This document shows positions 37,425-48,900 of a stretch of 60,000 nucleotides of DNA, piece by piece. The notes below the pieces were generated by a model. It made no database searches and was not told where the DNA came from. It saw only the letters and a program-made list of their open reading frames with translations. Positions within the stretch are counted from its first letter, which is position 1. The number at the start of each line of letters is the position of its first letter. A program made the translations under genes and the position numbers. Origin of the DNA: Polytrichum commune (taxonomy: Eukaryota > Streptophyta > Polytrichopsida > Polytrichales > Polytrichaceae); assembly GCA_950295325.1 (NCBI GenBank), contig OX485807.1, positions 27,687,666 to 27,747,665 on the forward strand, in the 5' to 3' direction.

Positions 37425-38572
37425 AAAATCTTGTGCCTTAATTGTCTCTAGAAAAATTCACTATAACAAGTTCGTGACTGTTCGTTGTCATTGATATGGA
37501 AAGAGTGACCAGGGTTGACTAGATGTAGTCATGGAGTTCGATTTCGTGATGGGTAGTAGTAATGGAGTTAGCATATGTGACTAATATCAGTCATCAGTTC
37601 AATATGTATTACTATCCGAGGTCATAGAAGTTGAATAAGTGACTGAACTGGCCAAGAAGATGTGGCATTGTTGAACAAGTTTACAAACATTGGTCATGAT
37701 TAAAAGCAATCACTGAGAGGATACTTATACTCTGTAATCAACAGGGATTGCACCAAGTAGGGGAGGGCGAATCGCTGGCAGCAGATCCGGAGAAGGCAGC
37801 GGACATTCCTGCAGTAGGAGATGTGAAGGACTCACGTCCATCGGGAACATCGATAAACCCTGAAGGAGGCACTCCGGATTGTGTTATAGTGACCGGGGCA
37901 GAGTCAACCGGACGTGCCCCAGTTGTGTACTCAACTCGGAATTCGAGGGCTTTGAAGCTTGCAAAAGAAGACACTCAAGCCCCTAAGAAAATGCGTTTGA
38001 CAGAGGTTGAGAAGCTGAAGAAAGACCACGACGACACGAAGAAGCAAAAAACTCTCAGGGGGTGCAAAGCTCAACCTGAAAAGAACAAGGAAGCCAACAT
38101 TGACAGTCAGCAGAACGCGAAAGGGAAGAGGAAGAGAAACATGAACGCACCGGTAAGTGAAGATGTAAGTGTCGGTAGCCATGTATTTTCGCTAGTTTTC
38201 GTTCTGAAAGCACCAATTCACTGATTCAGTCCCAACTGACCCTTGTTTTGTGTGTTTTTTATTTTTAAAGGTTGTACAAGAAACTGAGGACATGGATTTA
38301 AAGAAGGGTGACCCTGTTAGACTCAAGCAAAACTTGAACGCACCAGTAAGTGAACATGTAAGTGCCATGAGCCACTTCCTGGAATGTTGTGCCTTAGTTC
38401 TTTGCAAGTTCTCTATGGCAAGAAATTGACTGTTTGTAGAGTAATGATATGTAACGAGCGACCACTATTGATTGGATTAATTCATGAAGTTAGAAGATGT
38501 GACTGATATTAGTAATGACATTAGCATATGTGTCTTCTCACAGTCATAGAACTTGAATAAGTGCCATGAGCC
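37425..38572 (+). repeat. Intron segment copied from intron 4 into intron 6 of the TNPA-like gene
   Basis: About 200 bp of intron 4 (37425-37640: TGCCTTAATT ... GTTGAATAAGTGAC) recur, diverged, in intron 6 at about 38388-38562. The inserted copy is bounded by the 13-bp direct repeat AGTGCCATGAGCC at 38361-38373 and 38560-38572. Confidence 0.7.
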
Positions 38573-38725
38573 TTCAGAAAGTAAATCCTTGTATAAAAAC
38601 AACAATTTAGTCCCAAGTGATCCGTGTTTTGTGGTTTTATTATGATTATAGGTTGTACAAGAAGGTGAGGACCTGGAGTTCAAGAAGGGTGATCCTGTGA
38701 GACTCAAGGAACTTTTAGAAGGGGA
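38137..38725 (+). repeat. In-frame exon duplication (exons 6 and 7)
   Basis: GAACGCACCRGTAAGTGAA ends both exon 5 and exon 6, and GGTTGTACAAGAA begins both exon 6 and exon 7. The intron ends between them also match (GTCCCAASTGA, TTGTTTTGTG). One intron-plus-exon unit has been duplicated in tandem with phase kept. Confidence 0.85.
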
Positions 38726-38960
38726 GGAGGATAAAGTTGTGGCACTCGGGAAAGTGCAGAATGTAGCTGGTGCTTCTCTACACGGGAGAACCATAATTGC
38801 AGGAACCGTGTCTGTAGAAGTGTCGAAAAGCCTAGATGACGACTACGGTTTGTTTGCACCTCTAGATCTAGACGATCCACCCGTGACCTTGGTAGGACAA
38901 GCAGTAGGGCACTTTGTAATGTGGCCCACAGAGTTCATGGACATTGATTTGTCCTGCTAG

Positions 38961-39989
38961 AAAGCAGTTTAGAGTAATGGACTTCCAGTTTCAGTGCATC
39001 ATGTTTCAGCACGGAATTTTCTCTTTCAATGAAATGTTGTGGCAATCATTTGCATGACCTGACGCAGTGCTTACAACTGCAATGTTGACTTGTAACAGTC
39101 AACAGAGCTCATTATCACCCTAATCTGAAAGTGAAATCTATTACTACACACCGTAAGAATGGCAGATTCGACTGCATGGCATACGTTTGCACTACACTAC
39201 GGACAGTCAAGTCCAAGTCATCTGCTTACGATTTAATATTAAAATTTGACTTCCAGTAGTGACAGAAACGAGTATACATTGCTATATTCTCCAAACACTC
39301 ACTATAATTAGTCATGCCCACTCATGATTTCAGCATGGCAGACTAATATCTCACCACAAGTAGTCCCAGCAGTCAGAAGCTATTTCAACATTCGTGACTA
39401 TGGGTAGTCCAATAGATGTGACTTCAAAGAGTCCTATTATCCCAACTCAATGAATGACGCATTTCAGTCATCATCTTACTACTGTTCGTAGTGATAAAAC
39501 CAATCATTTATTGACTGATACCTCACTACAATTCGTCATATCATTCAGAAACTATTTCAGTATTTGTGACTATGGGGTGTCAAATAGATGTGACTCCAAA
39601 GAGTCGTATGCTCCAACTCAATGTATGACTACACACAGTCACCATCCCATCACTATGCGTAGTGATAGAATTAATCATGTATTGACTCATACCTCACTAA
39701 ACATAGTCATGCCAAACATTCGCTATTTGCACATAGATGACTACAAATCGTCAAGGAGATATGACTATATAGAGTCATATGATCCCAAGTCCCACTGCAG
39801 GTCCCGTTTTGAGGTCCCAAAACACTATGGGAACGCAACATTGGGAACAAAAAATGTCCGATATGACCCCTAGTCATATTGTCCGAAGTGACTAAGTCGA
39901 AATGACTACAAACAGTGCTGGTCAGATATTGGTTTATGCTCTATCATAGTCATAAAACCTAGTCACATTGGGTTGGTTTTCTTGTAGTG
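38961..39989. repeat. Right subterminal repeat region and TIR of the CACTA element
   Basis: Dense palindromic sites such as TGACTATATAGAGTCA, TGACTACACACAGTCA and TGACTACAAATCGTCA, then the inverted 28-bp TIR at 39962-39989. No coding sequence. Confidence 0.85.
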
Positions 39990-40719
39990 GCAACCCAAGA
40001 GAGAATGTTGCACAAGGGCTAGACAACCCATGAAGGAATTGTGCACAAGAATTAGATAGCTCCCAATTGAAGACCTTTGCATTGGAGATAGACAACTCCA
40101 ACTAGGAGTTAGACACCTCCCTCTGGAAGATCTTTGTGATGGAGTTCCAACTAGAAGAATGGATGAATATATCAAGTTGGAATTGTCTAAGTATAAACAA
40201 AAATTGGCTTTTTAGAGTGTCATATCAGGATTGGTGGGTCAAGTGTCACGTTCCTCTTTTATGCAAGAATAGCACAAGCATGAATGCACATGAGACACCA
40301 ATGTTTGAGAACTTTCAAACTAACTTTGCACATTACAAAAATATTTACAACTTAATCACAATATTGTGATTGCTCTGAGCTCGAACCACCTGACCATAGG
40401 AGAGACACAAGTAACCCTCTCTCCTCCCCCAAGCTCTCTCTTATACCCCAAAGGCACTCTTAATCTGATTTATCTTAACCTATAGTATCTAAGAGATACT
40501 TTTTAGAAATCTCTAGTCTCGCTAAATTTAAATTGTAGCCTTCTTATTTATATACATAGATCATTTCACCATATGATCTTTCCTTGTCTTTTGGCTCAAT
40601 CACAATCCTCTAACTGGAATTGTCTAACACTTGTTTAGCACATAAATAAGTTTAAGCCTTAAGAAAGCTTGGGGCAACTTTACAAATATCCTAGCTCTTA
40701 AACTCACCTTTGAGCCAAC
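39990..40719. other. Intergenic, right flank of the CACTA element
   Basis: Starts with the target duplication GCA. Direct phrases around AACCCAAGAGAGAA, AGACAACCCATGAAGGA and AGACAACTCCAACTAGGAG form a weak internal repeat at 39990-40140. No supported gene. Confidence 0.4.
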
Positions 40720-41305
40720 TTACCTGGAGTTTGACATGGAAACTTTATAGATAGTTGTAATGGTTATTAAATTCTAAGCACGTAGTCCAATTTATTTATA
40801 CACATGCTTATTTGGTGCATGTTATTAGATGCACACACCAAGCCACCCACCACTTAAACATAGGTGTCCGTTTGAGATGAATAACCGAATTAGGCATGCT
40901 TACCTTACATTAACTGGTGGGCCAAATTGTTCTCGGTGACTTCTCAGAGGGAATGTGCCCCAAGTAAAGTAGGCGTACTTATTGTTACTTATGTTAATTG
41001 GACACCTAATTTTGAGTGGTATGTGGATAGATGTGGCTCATGTTTAAAATATGATAATAATTCTAAACTCAATAGTTAACTTAATTGGGGAGGACTTGTG
41101 ATATGACCATTCTATGAGCACAAGAATCTTGACTTTGATAATGATATAAGATGTACATGTGAGTTCCGAAAATTATGAGGAAAGTGGCTATGGCCCCGAT
41201 TTGGGTTTGTTAACAATCTCATACTAGTTTGGGTGTTTCATATCCTATGATACATGGGCTTGTTGGGAAAAGTAACCATTTAAGACCCATCCACCTTGGA
41301 GAATA
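40720..41305. repeat. Dispersed repeat R1, two copies head to head
   Basis: 40720-40915 is a forward 3' part (GTAGTCCAATTTATTTATA, ACTTAAACATAGGTGTCC). 40985-41305 is an inverted copy from TGGACACCTAATTTTGAGTG to AACCATTTAAGACCCATCCACC. They sit just upstream of the VIR3-like promoter. Confidence 0.65.
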
Positions 41306-41370
41306 ATGGACGAGCAGCCATGGGAAAAAGAGAGAGACGTTTATCCAAGGGCACCGTGTCAGCCACATCA

Positions 41371-41398
41371 TCACGGGCCGTGATGTGACGTGGCGTCA
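41371..41398. promoter_or_regulatory. Adjacent palindromes with ACGT-type cores
   Basis: TCACGGGCCGTGA (41371-41383) and TGACGTGGCGTCA (41386-41398) lie three bases apart, about 330 bp upstream of the likely 5' UTR donor. TGACG/CGTCA half-sites are typical of plant bZIP (TGA-type) factors. Confidence 0.4.
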
Positions 41399-41719
41399 CT
41401 GGAGGACCAAGCCTCATCCACAATGGATGAGAAAAGAGGATGACATCCACTGCTTTTCTTTCCCTGTGCGCTTGCTTTCTTTCTGTTGGCCATAAGCGCC
41501 ATAGCCAGAGTGCATCGTTGTGGTGGAAAAGAAAGGAAAGGAAACGGGGAAGGAAGCTCCAGGCGGGGAGCGCAGGAGCGGTGGACCGATACGAAGGCAC
41601 CGCAAATTCGCAACCAAAACAATGAATCAAGAGTTCACCATAATAAATTAGTCTTGCCTCAATTTCTCGCTTGCTGGAAATTGCAGCGGCGATTTGTGTC
41701 ATCCGGTAACCCCCCGGAG

Positions 41720-42928
41720 GTGAGCATTTTTGGGGTATTGGGCTCCCAGTCCAGCTCCCATTCGCCTCGCATCAGAACCGGGTGGATGGAATCCCGAGAA
41801 TTTTGAATATTATGTGTTGGGATTGCAACCCATTTTGACATCCTGAATTTGGTGCCAATTGGGATGTGTTGGGGATTCAAGGCATTACGTATGTATGTGT
41901 CTTTTTCTTGTTTTTTCTGTTTCTGAGTTCCGGGGGTTAGGCTGGATTCCTGTCTAGGAACAGCGTTTTTCATCCTGCTCTATTAATTGCACATCCAATT
42001 AAGCTCGAATTTGATCTTCGGAGAGGTTTTGTAGACAGTTTTGTTGGTTCCAGGAGGTTTAGATCTCTGAAAACTATGTCATGTGGTATGGTACTATGGC
42101 TTGCCCCTGTGTCTGGGTTTGACAGTCAGTCCAGCTCAATTGTGCAGAGTTTTGAATTTCGGTGAGCTTAAGTTTAGAATTTCTTTGTTGATTGTAGGAG
42201 TCTGTTGGCTAGGTCTGAACAAGGGACTACGAGTTTCTATTGTGCAGACTGCCATTTCCTGGTTACTTTTAGTGAAGCACATGTAGTATTTTCGTGCAAA
42301 GCTGTTGTTGTATTGTAGGGTTTGATATATTAACTTCATTCTGCATTTGAAAGACATCGTGCCTCAGCGTTGGTAATTGTGAGCATGCTGAATCAGGTGA
42401 ATTCTTTTAGGATGAGTGGCAGCTTACGGTCAGACTGGCATATATTCGAGTCGAACTTGTGTGAGCTTCTGCAAGATTCAATTTATTTCCCACAGTGGAG
42501 GTCAATTTAGGTTTCATATCCGGGGTGATTTATGTCTGGATTAGCTATGATTCACTTTCTTTCAAGTGCGTCTCGGTTGGATTTTGAATTGTGAGGTCGT
42601 GGAGGTTTTCCCTCGTCCGGTAATTGCTTTGTTGTCGGGAGATGGTGATTATTCAGTGGTTCGTTTTGTGTGTTTCTGCATTTTGAGGTGTAGATACCTA
42701 CAGAGAGTTCTAGGGTTACGTTTGAAGTTGGAAATTTGGTCCTTATACAGTTTATTAATTTGTGGTATACTGTTCACCCTACAATCTTCAACATCGATTG
42801 ATGCATTTCTGCGGATTGTGGTATTGTGTGTTCTCACTGTGGGTGAATGTTAATGTATAAGAACCATAAGGAATGTAGTATATGCTTCTACACTATTTGT
42901 GCTCATAGTGCTTCTGATTTGCATGCAG
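41720..42928 (+). other. Probable 5' UTR intron of the VIR3-like gene
   Basis: A good donor (CGGAG, then GTGAGC at 41720) and acceptor (TTTGCATGCAG ending 42928) frame a T-rich 1.2-kb stretch without coding sequence. The coding start is 55 bp downstream. Inferred from sequence only. Confidence 0.4.
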
Positions 42929-42983
42929 ATTTTTCAGCTCAAGTGGATCTGATTGTTAAGTGGGTTTGTGGCAGAGAGTCAAA

Positions 42984-45900
42984 ATGCAATCAGCTGTGAT
43001 TCAAGATTGGCACAAAGTGCCAGCACTTCCCCAAGTTGCGACCTTCCAGCCCACAAGCACGTCTACTTCTTACACAAACCGATGTTCAGGATCCTCATTT
43101 ATTTCGATTCATCAGCATAGATATAAATCTAAATCCAATGGGCCTACAATACATTCATTGTCTGGTGCATATGGCAACAGACAGCGAGTGCACATGTCCA
43201 AGAGGAGTTCCCTCAAAATCTCAGGTCTCTTTGTTGGACACCAGCCAGGTCCCTTTCGTAGTGAAATGTTAGGTAACAAGCTGCACCACGTGGTATCGTC
43301 GAGAAGCAGGAGGAAGGTTCAAGGTCCGGTTGCCCTTCAACAAGATGGTCCACAAGAATTTGCACCAGCATTGAAGCTCGCCAATGCCATTGAGACAGAC
43401 TCATTGCCACCTTTTGTCCGGGATAGTGCCATGAAAGCGATTGATGATCTTGGAAGGAGGGTGACGGCTGGCGACGTTGCATCTCGGGCTGGTATGAAGG
43501 TAACACAAGCAGAAAGTGCTCTGCAGGCTCTTGCAGCAGACTCTGGAGGTTTTTTGGAGGTAATGCATAGTACTTTTGGAGATTTAGGTTCAATGTCAAC
43601 AGAAATTGAGGCATGCTTGTCTTCCCTTGGAGAGTTCTGTTAGAGATGAATGACTATCATCTATGCCATTCTGTTCCTACAGTATGAATGGAAGCCATTT
43701 TACACTGTGACCATGAAACTGTGAGGTCCCTTGAATCTCATCTGAAGGCTGTATTGTGGAAAAGTGAAATTGAATTGTGTGTGGTCATGGCCTTCAAGAG
43801 TAGTGTAAAGACATACGCAACCTGGCTCTCAACCAAATGCTATTTCATTTCCGTCCTATTGATGTGGGCCCGGTTACACAAAAGCTATAATAAATTGAGG
43901 GGTGTAAGATCTTGGAGTGTCACGGTCTCTCAGTTCTGTGTTAAATCTACCTCTTTGAGGTGGGCTTGATGCAAATCCTGTAGAACAAGAAACATAATCC
44001 ATAGTATGCCATGTAGGACTCCATGTAGGTTTTTGATCCATTCAAACTTCCTTGGTCCCTTAGGCCCTCAAGCTCTAGTGTAAAGTGAAGTGGGACGGTC
44101 TTGGCATATTCCACCAAGGAGAGATTGTAGATTTCCATGGTCACGGATCCTCAAGCTCTTGTTTAAAGTGCCCCTGAGTAGTGTGTAATTGGTTTTGTTG
44201 ATGCTCTAAAACAAGGCTGGAGAAGAGTTTTCTTCTTGGATGCACATAGAGTTCAAAAAATGGTATATATCATTAAGATGCACTTTATGCCCTATAATGT
44301 CAAAAGCATATGTAGAGTGTTGATTGTTAATGTTGGTAGTCTCTCTGTGGCACATTGGGTGGCAGGTATCAGATGAAGGTGATGTGCTGTATGTTCTGCC
44401 TAAAGATTATCGGTCTAATCTGAGCAACAAGTCCTTGAGAATGAAGCTTGAACCTATACTTGACAAACTCAAGGTGAGTTGCGTTCCACTTGTTTTCCAT
44501 ATATATAGTTTATTCCACTTTTTCTTGCTTATCATCTCAACCCTCTTTCAGTGAGTAGTCCCATGTAGTGTTTCAGCCTGGACAGGCCAGTGATCTGTAG
44601 GAAAAGAAGTATAGGACGATTTTATTTACAAGTTAGAGAGAATGTTCACATTTTTAATTGTAACTTAACATGTGGGAAAGATTGTGATTAGATTAAGTGC
44701 TTCCTTTTCAAATATGTGGGACAAAATCTCTCTCATTCTTTTGCATGTTGCACGTAGTATCGTAATTTAGTCATCAGCATCTTTTTTAACAGCTCCTAAG
44801 ATAATGTGTGCTTGTAGGCCATCGCAGAGTATGCAATCAGGGTCTCTTTTGGAACGGCACTGCTTGCATCAATTGTTATTGTGTACAGTACCATCATTGT
44901 CCTTCTCTCATCTGGCAGAAGGTGCGCACATGGCAGGATGATTGAATTCTTGCACTCTCTTTGGATATGAGAAATTTGTTATTATCAAACCTCGGCTGAA
45001 CAAGTTATTATTTGAACATGGGCCATGCCAGTATTAAAAAAATTATGGCAGTTGAAATGTTAGGAGTTTGCAACTGTCATAATGTATAGTGGTCTTTGCA
45101 CCCAGATCTTTCTAGTGACTTTTGAGGCAAGGGAGTTTGGTTGATGTTTGTGATATGTATTTTTCAGACCAGTATGTGTTGATGGTTTAGCTCATGAAAT
45201 CCAATGAATCCTGCAGTGATGATGATAATCGAGGCAACCGAGGTGGCTACCAAAACCAGCGGTACAATAATTCAGGATTTAACATGTATATCAGCCCTGC
45301 TGATTTGTTCTGGTAAGTTTCTGAAGGATGGACCTTATCAATTATGTGCTTGACTACATATAGACTGGAATCACGCAACCGACTTATTTGATGGGTTGAA
45401 CTTTTAGACCAACTGCTTGTTATATGCGGAGGAAAGTTAGAAAGAAAGTCAGCTGTCCTGTTGCTTCTTATGTTCAAACCTTAATCTTCCTCTCAGTACT
45501 TTGTTGACTGCTTTTCAGGAAAAGCATTTCTAGGATATGTTGAGGTAGTTCCTGATATTAGCATGTGGTTAATGAATCTGTGACATTAAAGGACAACTGT
45601 TTATTCTGGAGATTGGCCTCTCCAAAAAGGTTGGTCTGCTTAATTTTGTTTGTCACATACAGCAAGTGCAATTCTTATGCAATCAATCTTCACAGGTATT
45701 GGGATCCATATTATTACAGAAGAGCTAGACCAACAAAGCGTGGAGGTGGCATGAACTTCTTTGAGTCTGTAAGTCATTTGTCTCAATTTCCAGAATAAAA
45801 ATTCAATGAGAAATGTTGAGGTTGATTGATTGTACTCAACATATGTGCAGGAATGAATTTCACCCTTGAAGCTTTTGTGCCAAATAGAGTCCATAGAAGT

Positions 45901-48900
45901 CTTCTGAGCTGCTGACTTGGGTGACTTTTTTGCAGGTATTCTCTTTTGTTTTTGGAGATGGGGATCCAAATGAGGGTCTCGAGGAGATTCGCTGGAGAAC
46001 TGTAAGACTTTGTTTTTGCAACTTTTTTGGGTCCAGTATCATGTGTTCACTTGATTGTGGTGGTATGGATAAATGGACACATTACCATAAGACCCTTGTG
46101 TACTGTGACTACTCAAAGGTCGTCTAGGCTCTGAGGGAGCTTTGGAGACAAGAAAACCAAAATGATTGTTGTTTATATCTATATTTTAGTGTTTTGAATG
46201 CCTTTATCTTTAGAAAAGTACTCAATTCTCCCTGAATAGCTCTTTTCTGCTAATGAGCATCTCTTATTGAAGAAGATGGTCCAAAATGAGGTGCAAATAC
46301 ACAAGGAAAATTGAGTATTTTGGGTCTCCATTCCTGCACATGATCATATTTTCTGTGTCCTACAAGCTTTCTTATATGTAATAATTTCATTATGATTAAC
46401 CTACTAAGTGTATTATAAATATTCACAATCAATATTGTAGATGGAGACATATGAAATTCATCATTTAACTGTATGGATGTATTCTTGAATTGATTTGGAA
46501 CTACTTTTTTTTGTTGGATAGAATCTACATTTGAGCATTGAGAGTCATCTCAATTTTCACAAAACACCTATGTCCTGTTTAGGTTTATGTAGATCTACAT
46601 ATGATGTATAGACTTCTTACTATAGTGAAGGCTTGAGAGTAATGAGGTGGATATCTACTCTGATAATGAGTATTAGGATATCTTAATCCAACTACTCTGA
46701 TGATGAGTGTTAGGATATCTTAATCCAAAAAATTAAGCTATATTTTACAGATCAGGAACATCATTCCCTACTTTGAATAGGTTCCAATTTGGTTTCTCAC
46801 TTTCCAGTGGTTTCACAGACAGCAGTAAGATACACACTAGCATAAGTCTCACTGGAAGTGATTGTGAAAGGTTAGCTTGCAAATTATTTCTGCATGCAGA
46901 TTGCACAAATAATCAGCTTGCAAAACTTGCATGCAGATTGGAGATGTGATTGCTAGAAAAGGAGGTGTGGTCTCAGCTGAGGAACTTGCACCCTATCTGG
47001 ATGTTCCAGCTTACAGTGAAGACAATAAGGTAATTCTTTTATTATTTTATGCTTTATGGGTACCTAGTGTATATTTTTTGCTCTCCTGAATAACACTTAC
47101 ATGTGCACTTGTTTCTCACGTAGCAATTACTTTTATTTTGCGCTAAAGATCAGTCCTCTGCTAATGTTGAAGTTTGGTGGTCTATGGCAGGCTGATGAGG
47201 CATATGTGTTGCCAGTACTGCTGCGTTTTGAGGGTCGCCCTGAGGTTGATCAGCAGGTAATTTAATATTCTGATGAATGATTTGGACATTAGATGATATC
47301 TTCAATTTGGAGAGGATTGCTGTGTCTTGTCTTTTTGTTAGCTATTTATATGCTAAAATCTCATCCATGTAGTGTGAGATGCCATTCCATGCTGGTGGTA
47401 CTAACTTTTTGTTGGTTGGTTGTGTCAGGGAAATATTCTTTATAGCTTTCCTTCACTGCAACGATCAGGAGTAGATTGGCTTGGCCGGAAGAAGGATCCA
47501 CCACGAGGAGAGACTGATGGGCTCTTCTATTTTGCTGAGAATCGCTGGAATTTTAGGTCTGTTGAGCCTCACAATGTTTTGAATTCTATCTCCCAAATTA
47601 AGGCTTTTTGCAGTCACCTTTCCAGCTGAGAATCAAGCAAATGATCAATAATTGATTACATTGATTGATTTAGTGACATGGGAGGTGAATGATCCATGTT
47701 GATAGTTATGCAAAACTTTTGGACATTTCTGGATGGTTTTTTCCTTCAATTGTGGTTATATTTATTGATCAATAATTGGGCTTATAGGCCTTTTTGACGT
47801 AATTGTATTTGATGTTCTTAGTGAGTGTCTTTGCTTTGTAAATCTGTATCTGAAGTCGCTGTAATCTGTGAGAAAAGCTGTCATGTCAGTAAATTTTTTT
47901 TACTTATTTATAATCTGTTCATGTCATTTGCTTGCCTTAGCAGCCATGATGATGTAAATCTTATGTATCCTTTATCTGGTGTTTCAGTAAAGCAAGCAAG
48001 ATGGAACAAGCTTTAGTGATTGGACTTGGAGGCTTTAATCTTGTTGGAGTTGTTGTTCTGAGCAGCATGCTACGGTAAGAATGTTCCTTGAATCCCTCAC
48101 TTACATATTTTTAATTCTCAATTTAATTGACATTGTTCCTATCATTGTGGAATTGGTAATGACCAGAGAGCTTTTGTTATGATGGGATAGAAAGAGTTCT
48201 TGCTTCCTAACTGCTGCTTTGGTCACCATAATTACTTTGTGGTCCAAAGTAGTGCATTTTTTGGGTTGTCAACATTTGTCCAACTTAAAGGGTTGTGGTC
48301 TGGTATTAATGTAGCAATCTCTCTCTTTTCAGAGATTACTCTTTGCTTCAATCCCTTCGTGGGAGCGGGCTTGTTCCATTTGCTGCCAAAGTCTTACCAC
48401 TCTTGCAGGTACGTCCTTGTGAAGAGTTTTTCACGTTTTAAGGTTTAATGATGACTCTGTTCTTGCTCTTTTAAACCTTTCTGTACCCTTTCAAATGAAA
48501 GGCTTAGCATCGGTGAAGAAAAAAACATGAATGTTCTTGTGAATTAACTTGGTAGTAAAAGGTGACATTTAATTTGGGAGGGATTTTATGCTTCTGATTT
48601 GGCTTGCATGATGCTGATGCTAATATACTTTTGTCTCTTGCAGGCTTACACAGCTTCTTTCTTTGCAATCCCGGCCTTCAGGTGGTTTGTACTGCAGAGA
48701 CGGAATGCAGAGATAGAGCAAAGAAATCGTGCTCGATTAGGTTGGGCAGGAGCATTGGAAAGGGCAGGAGCAGATCTCCGTCAAAAGGTAAGAAAATATA
48801 CACTAAGAATCTTTTGTTGTCGCTGTTGTTTTCTGCTTTTATATGAGAGTTTGTTCATTCACATCCAGACAGTTAGGCCTTCAAAGATGGTTGGGCAGGT

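Larger units (their letters stand above)
33711..38960 (+). pseudogene. TNPA-like / plant Transposase_24-type accessory protein, seven exons, broken
   Basis: Second gene of the CACTA element, expected to bind the subterminal repeats. Exons: 33711-34033, 34198-34465, 35901-36839, 37040-37357, 37745-38152, 38271-38345, 38652-38960; GT-AG and in phase, 880 codons with stop. The N-terminus is acidic (GSGSDEECEVPEYE). Exon 3 holds the conserved block VKRYQLKKRMQEG, then QDHWVKLSKLILEEKKQ, which fits the plant transposase_24 pattern. A TGA at 36549-36551 interrupts exon 3 before VDNTFEYHGGLG. Exon 5 is Lys-rich (KGKRKRN). Exons 6 and 7 share VVQE.ED...KKGDPVRLK and are duplicates. The C-terminus (VVALGKVQNVAG ... 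GQAVGHFVMWP) resembles a domain common at the end of plant CACTA proteins (DUF8039-like). Family assignment is moderate. Confidence 0.75.
23083..39989. mobile_element. CACTA (En/Spm) transposon, complete, 16,907 bp
   Basis: Left end 23083-23110 and inverted right end 39962-39989 share 26 of 28 bases, starting CACTACARGAAAACCARCCC. The 3-bp target duplication GCA sits at 23080-23082 and 39990-39992. Inside are a TNP2-type transposase on the minus strand (24000-28722), a TNPA/accessory gene on the plus strand (33711-38960), and host gene fragments from TIM44 and an MSI4/FVE-like gene between them. Short TGACTA/TAGTCA words fill both subterminal regions. Both transposon genes carry lesions, so this copy is probably not autonomous as it stands, though intact TIRs and TSD would still allow mobilisation by an active relative. 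Confidence 0.96.

Noticed and set aside
41280-41806. Overlapping open frames on both strands
   Set aside because: They fall in the promoter and 5' UTR of the VIR3-like gene, with no recognisable domain.
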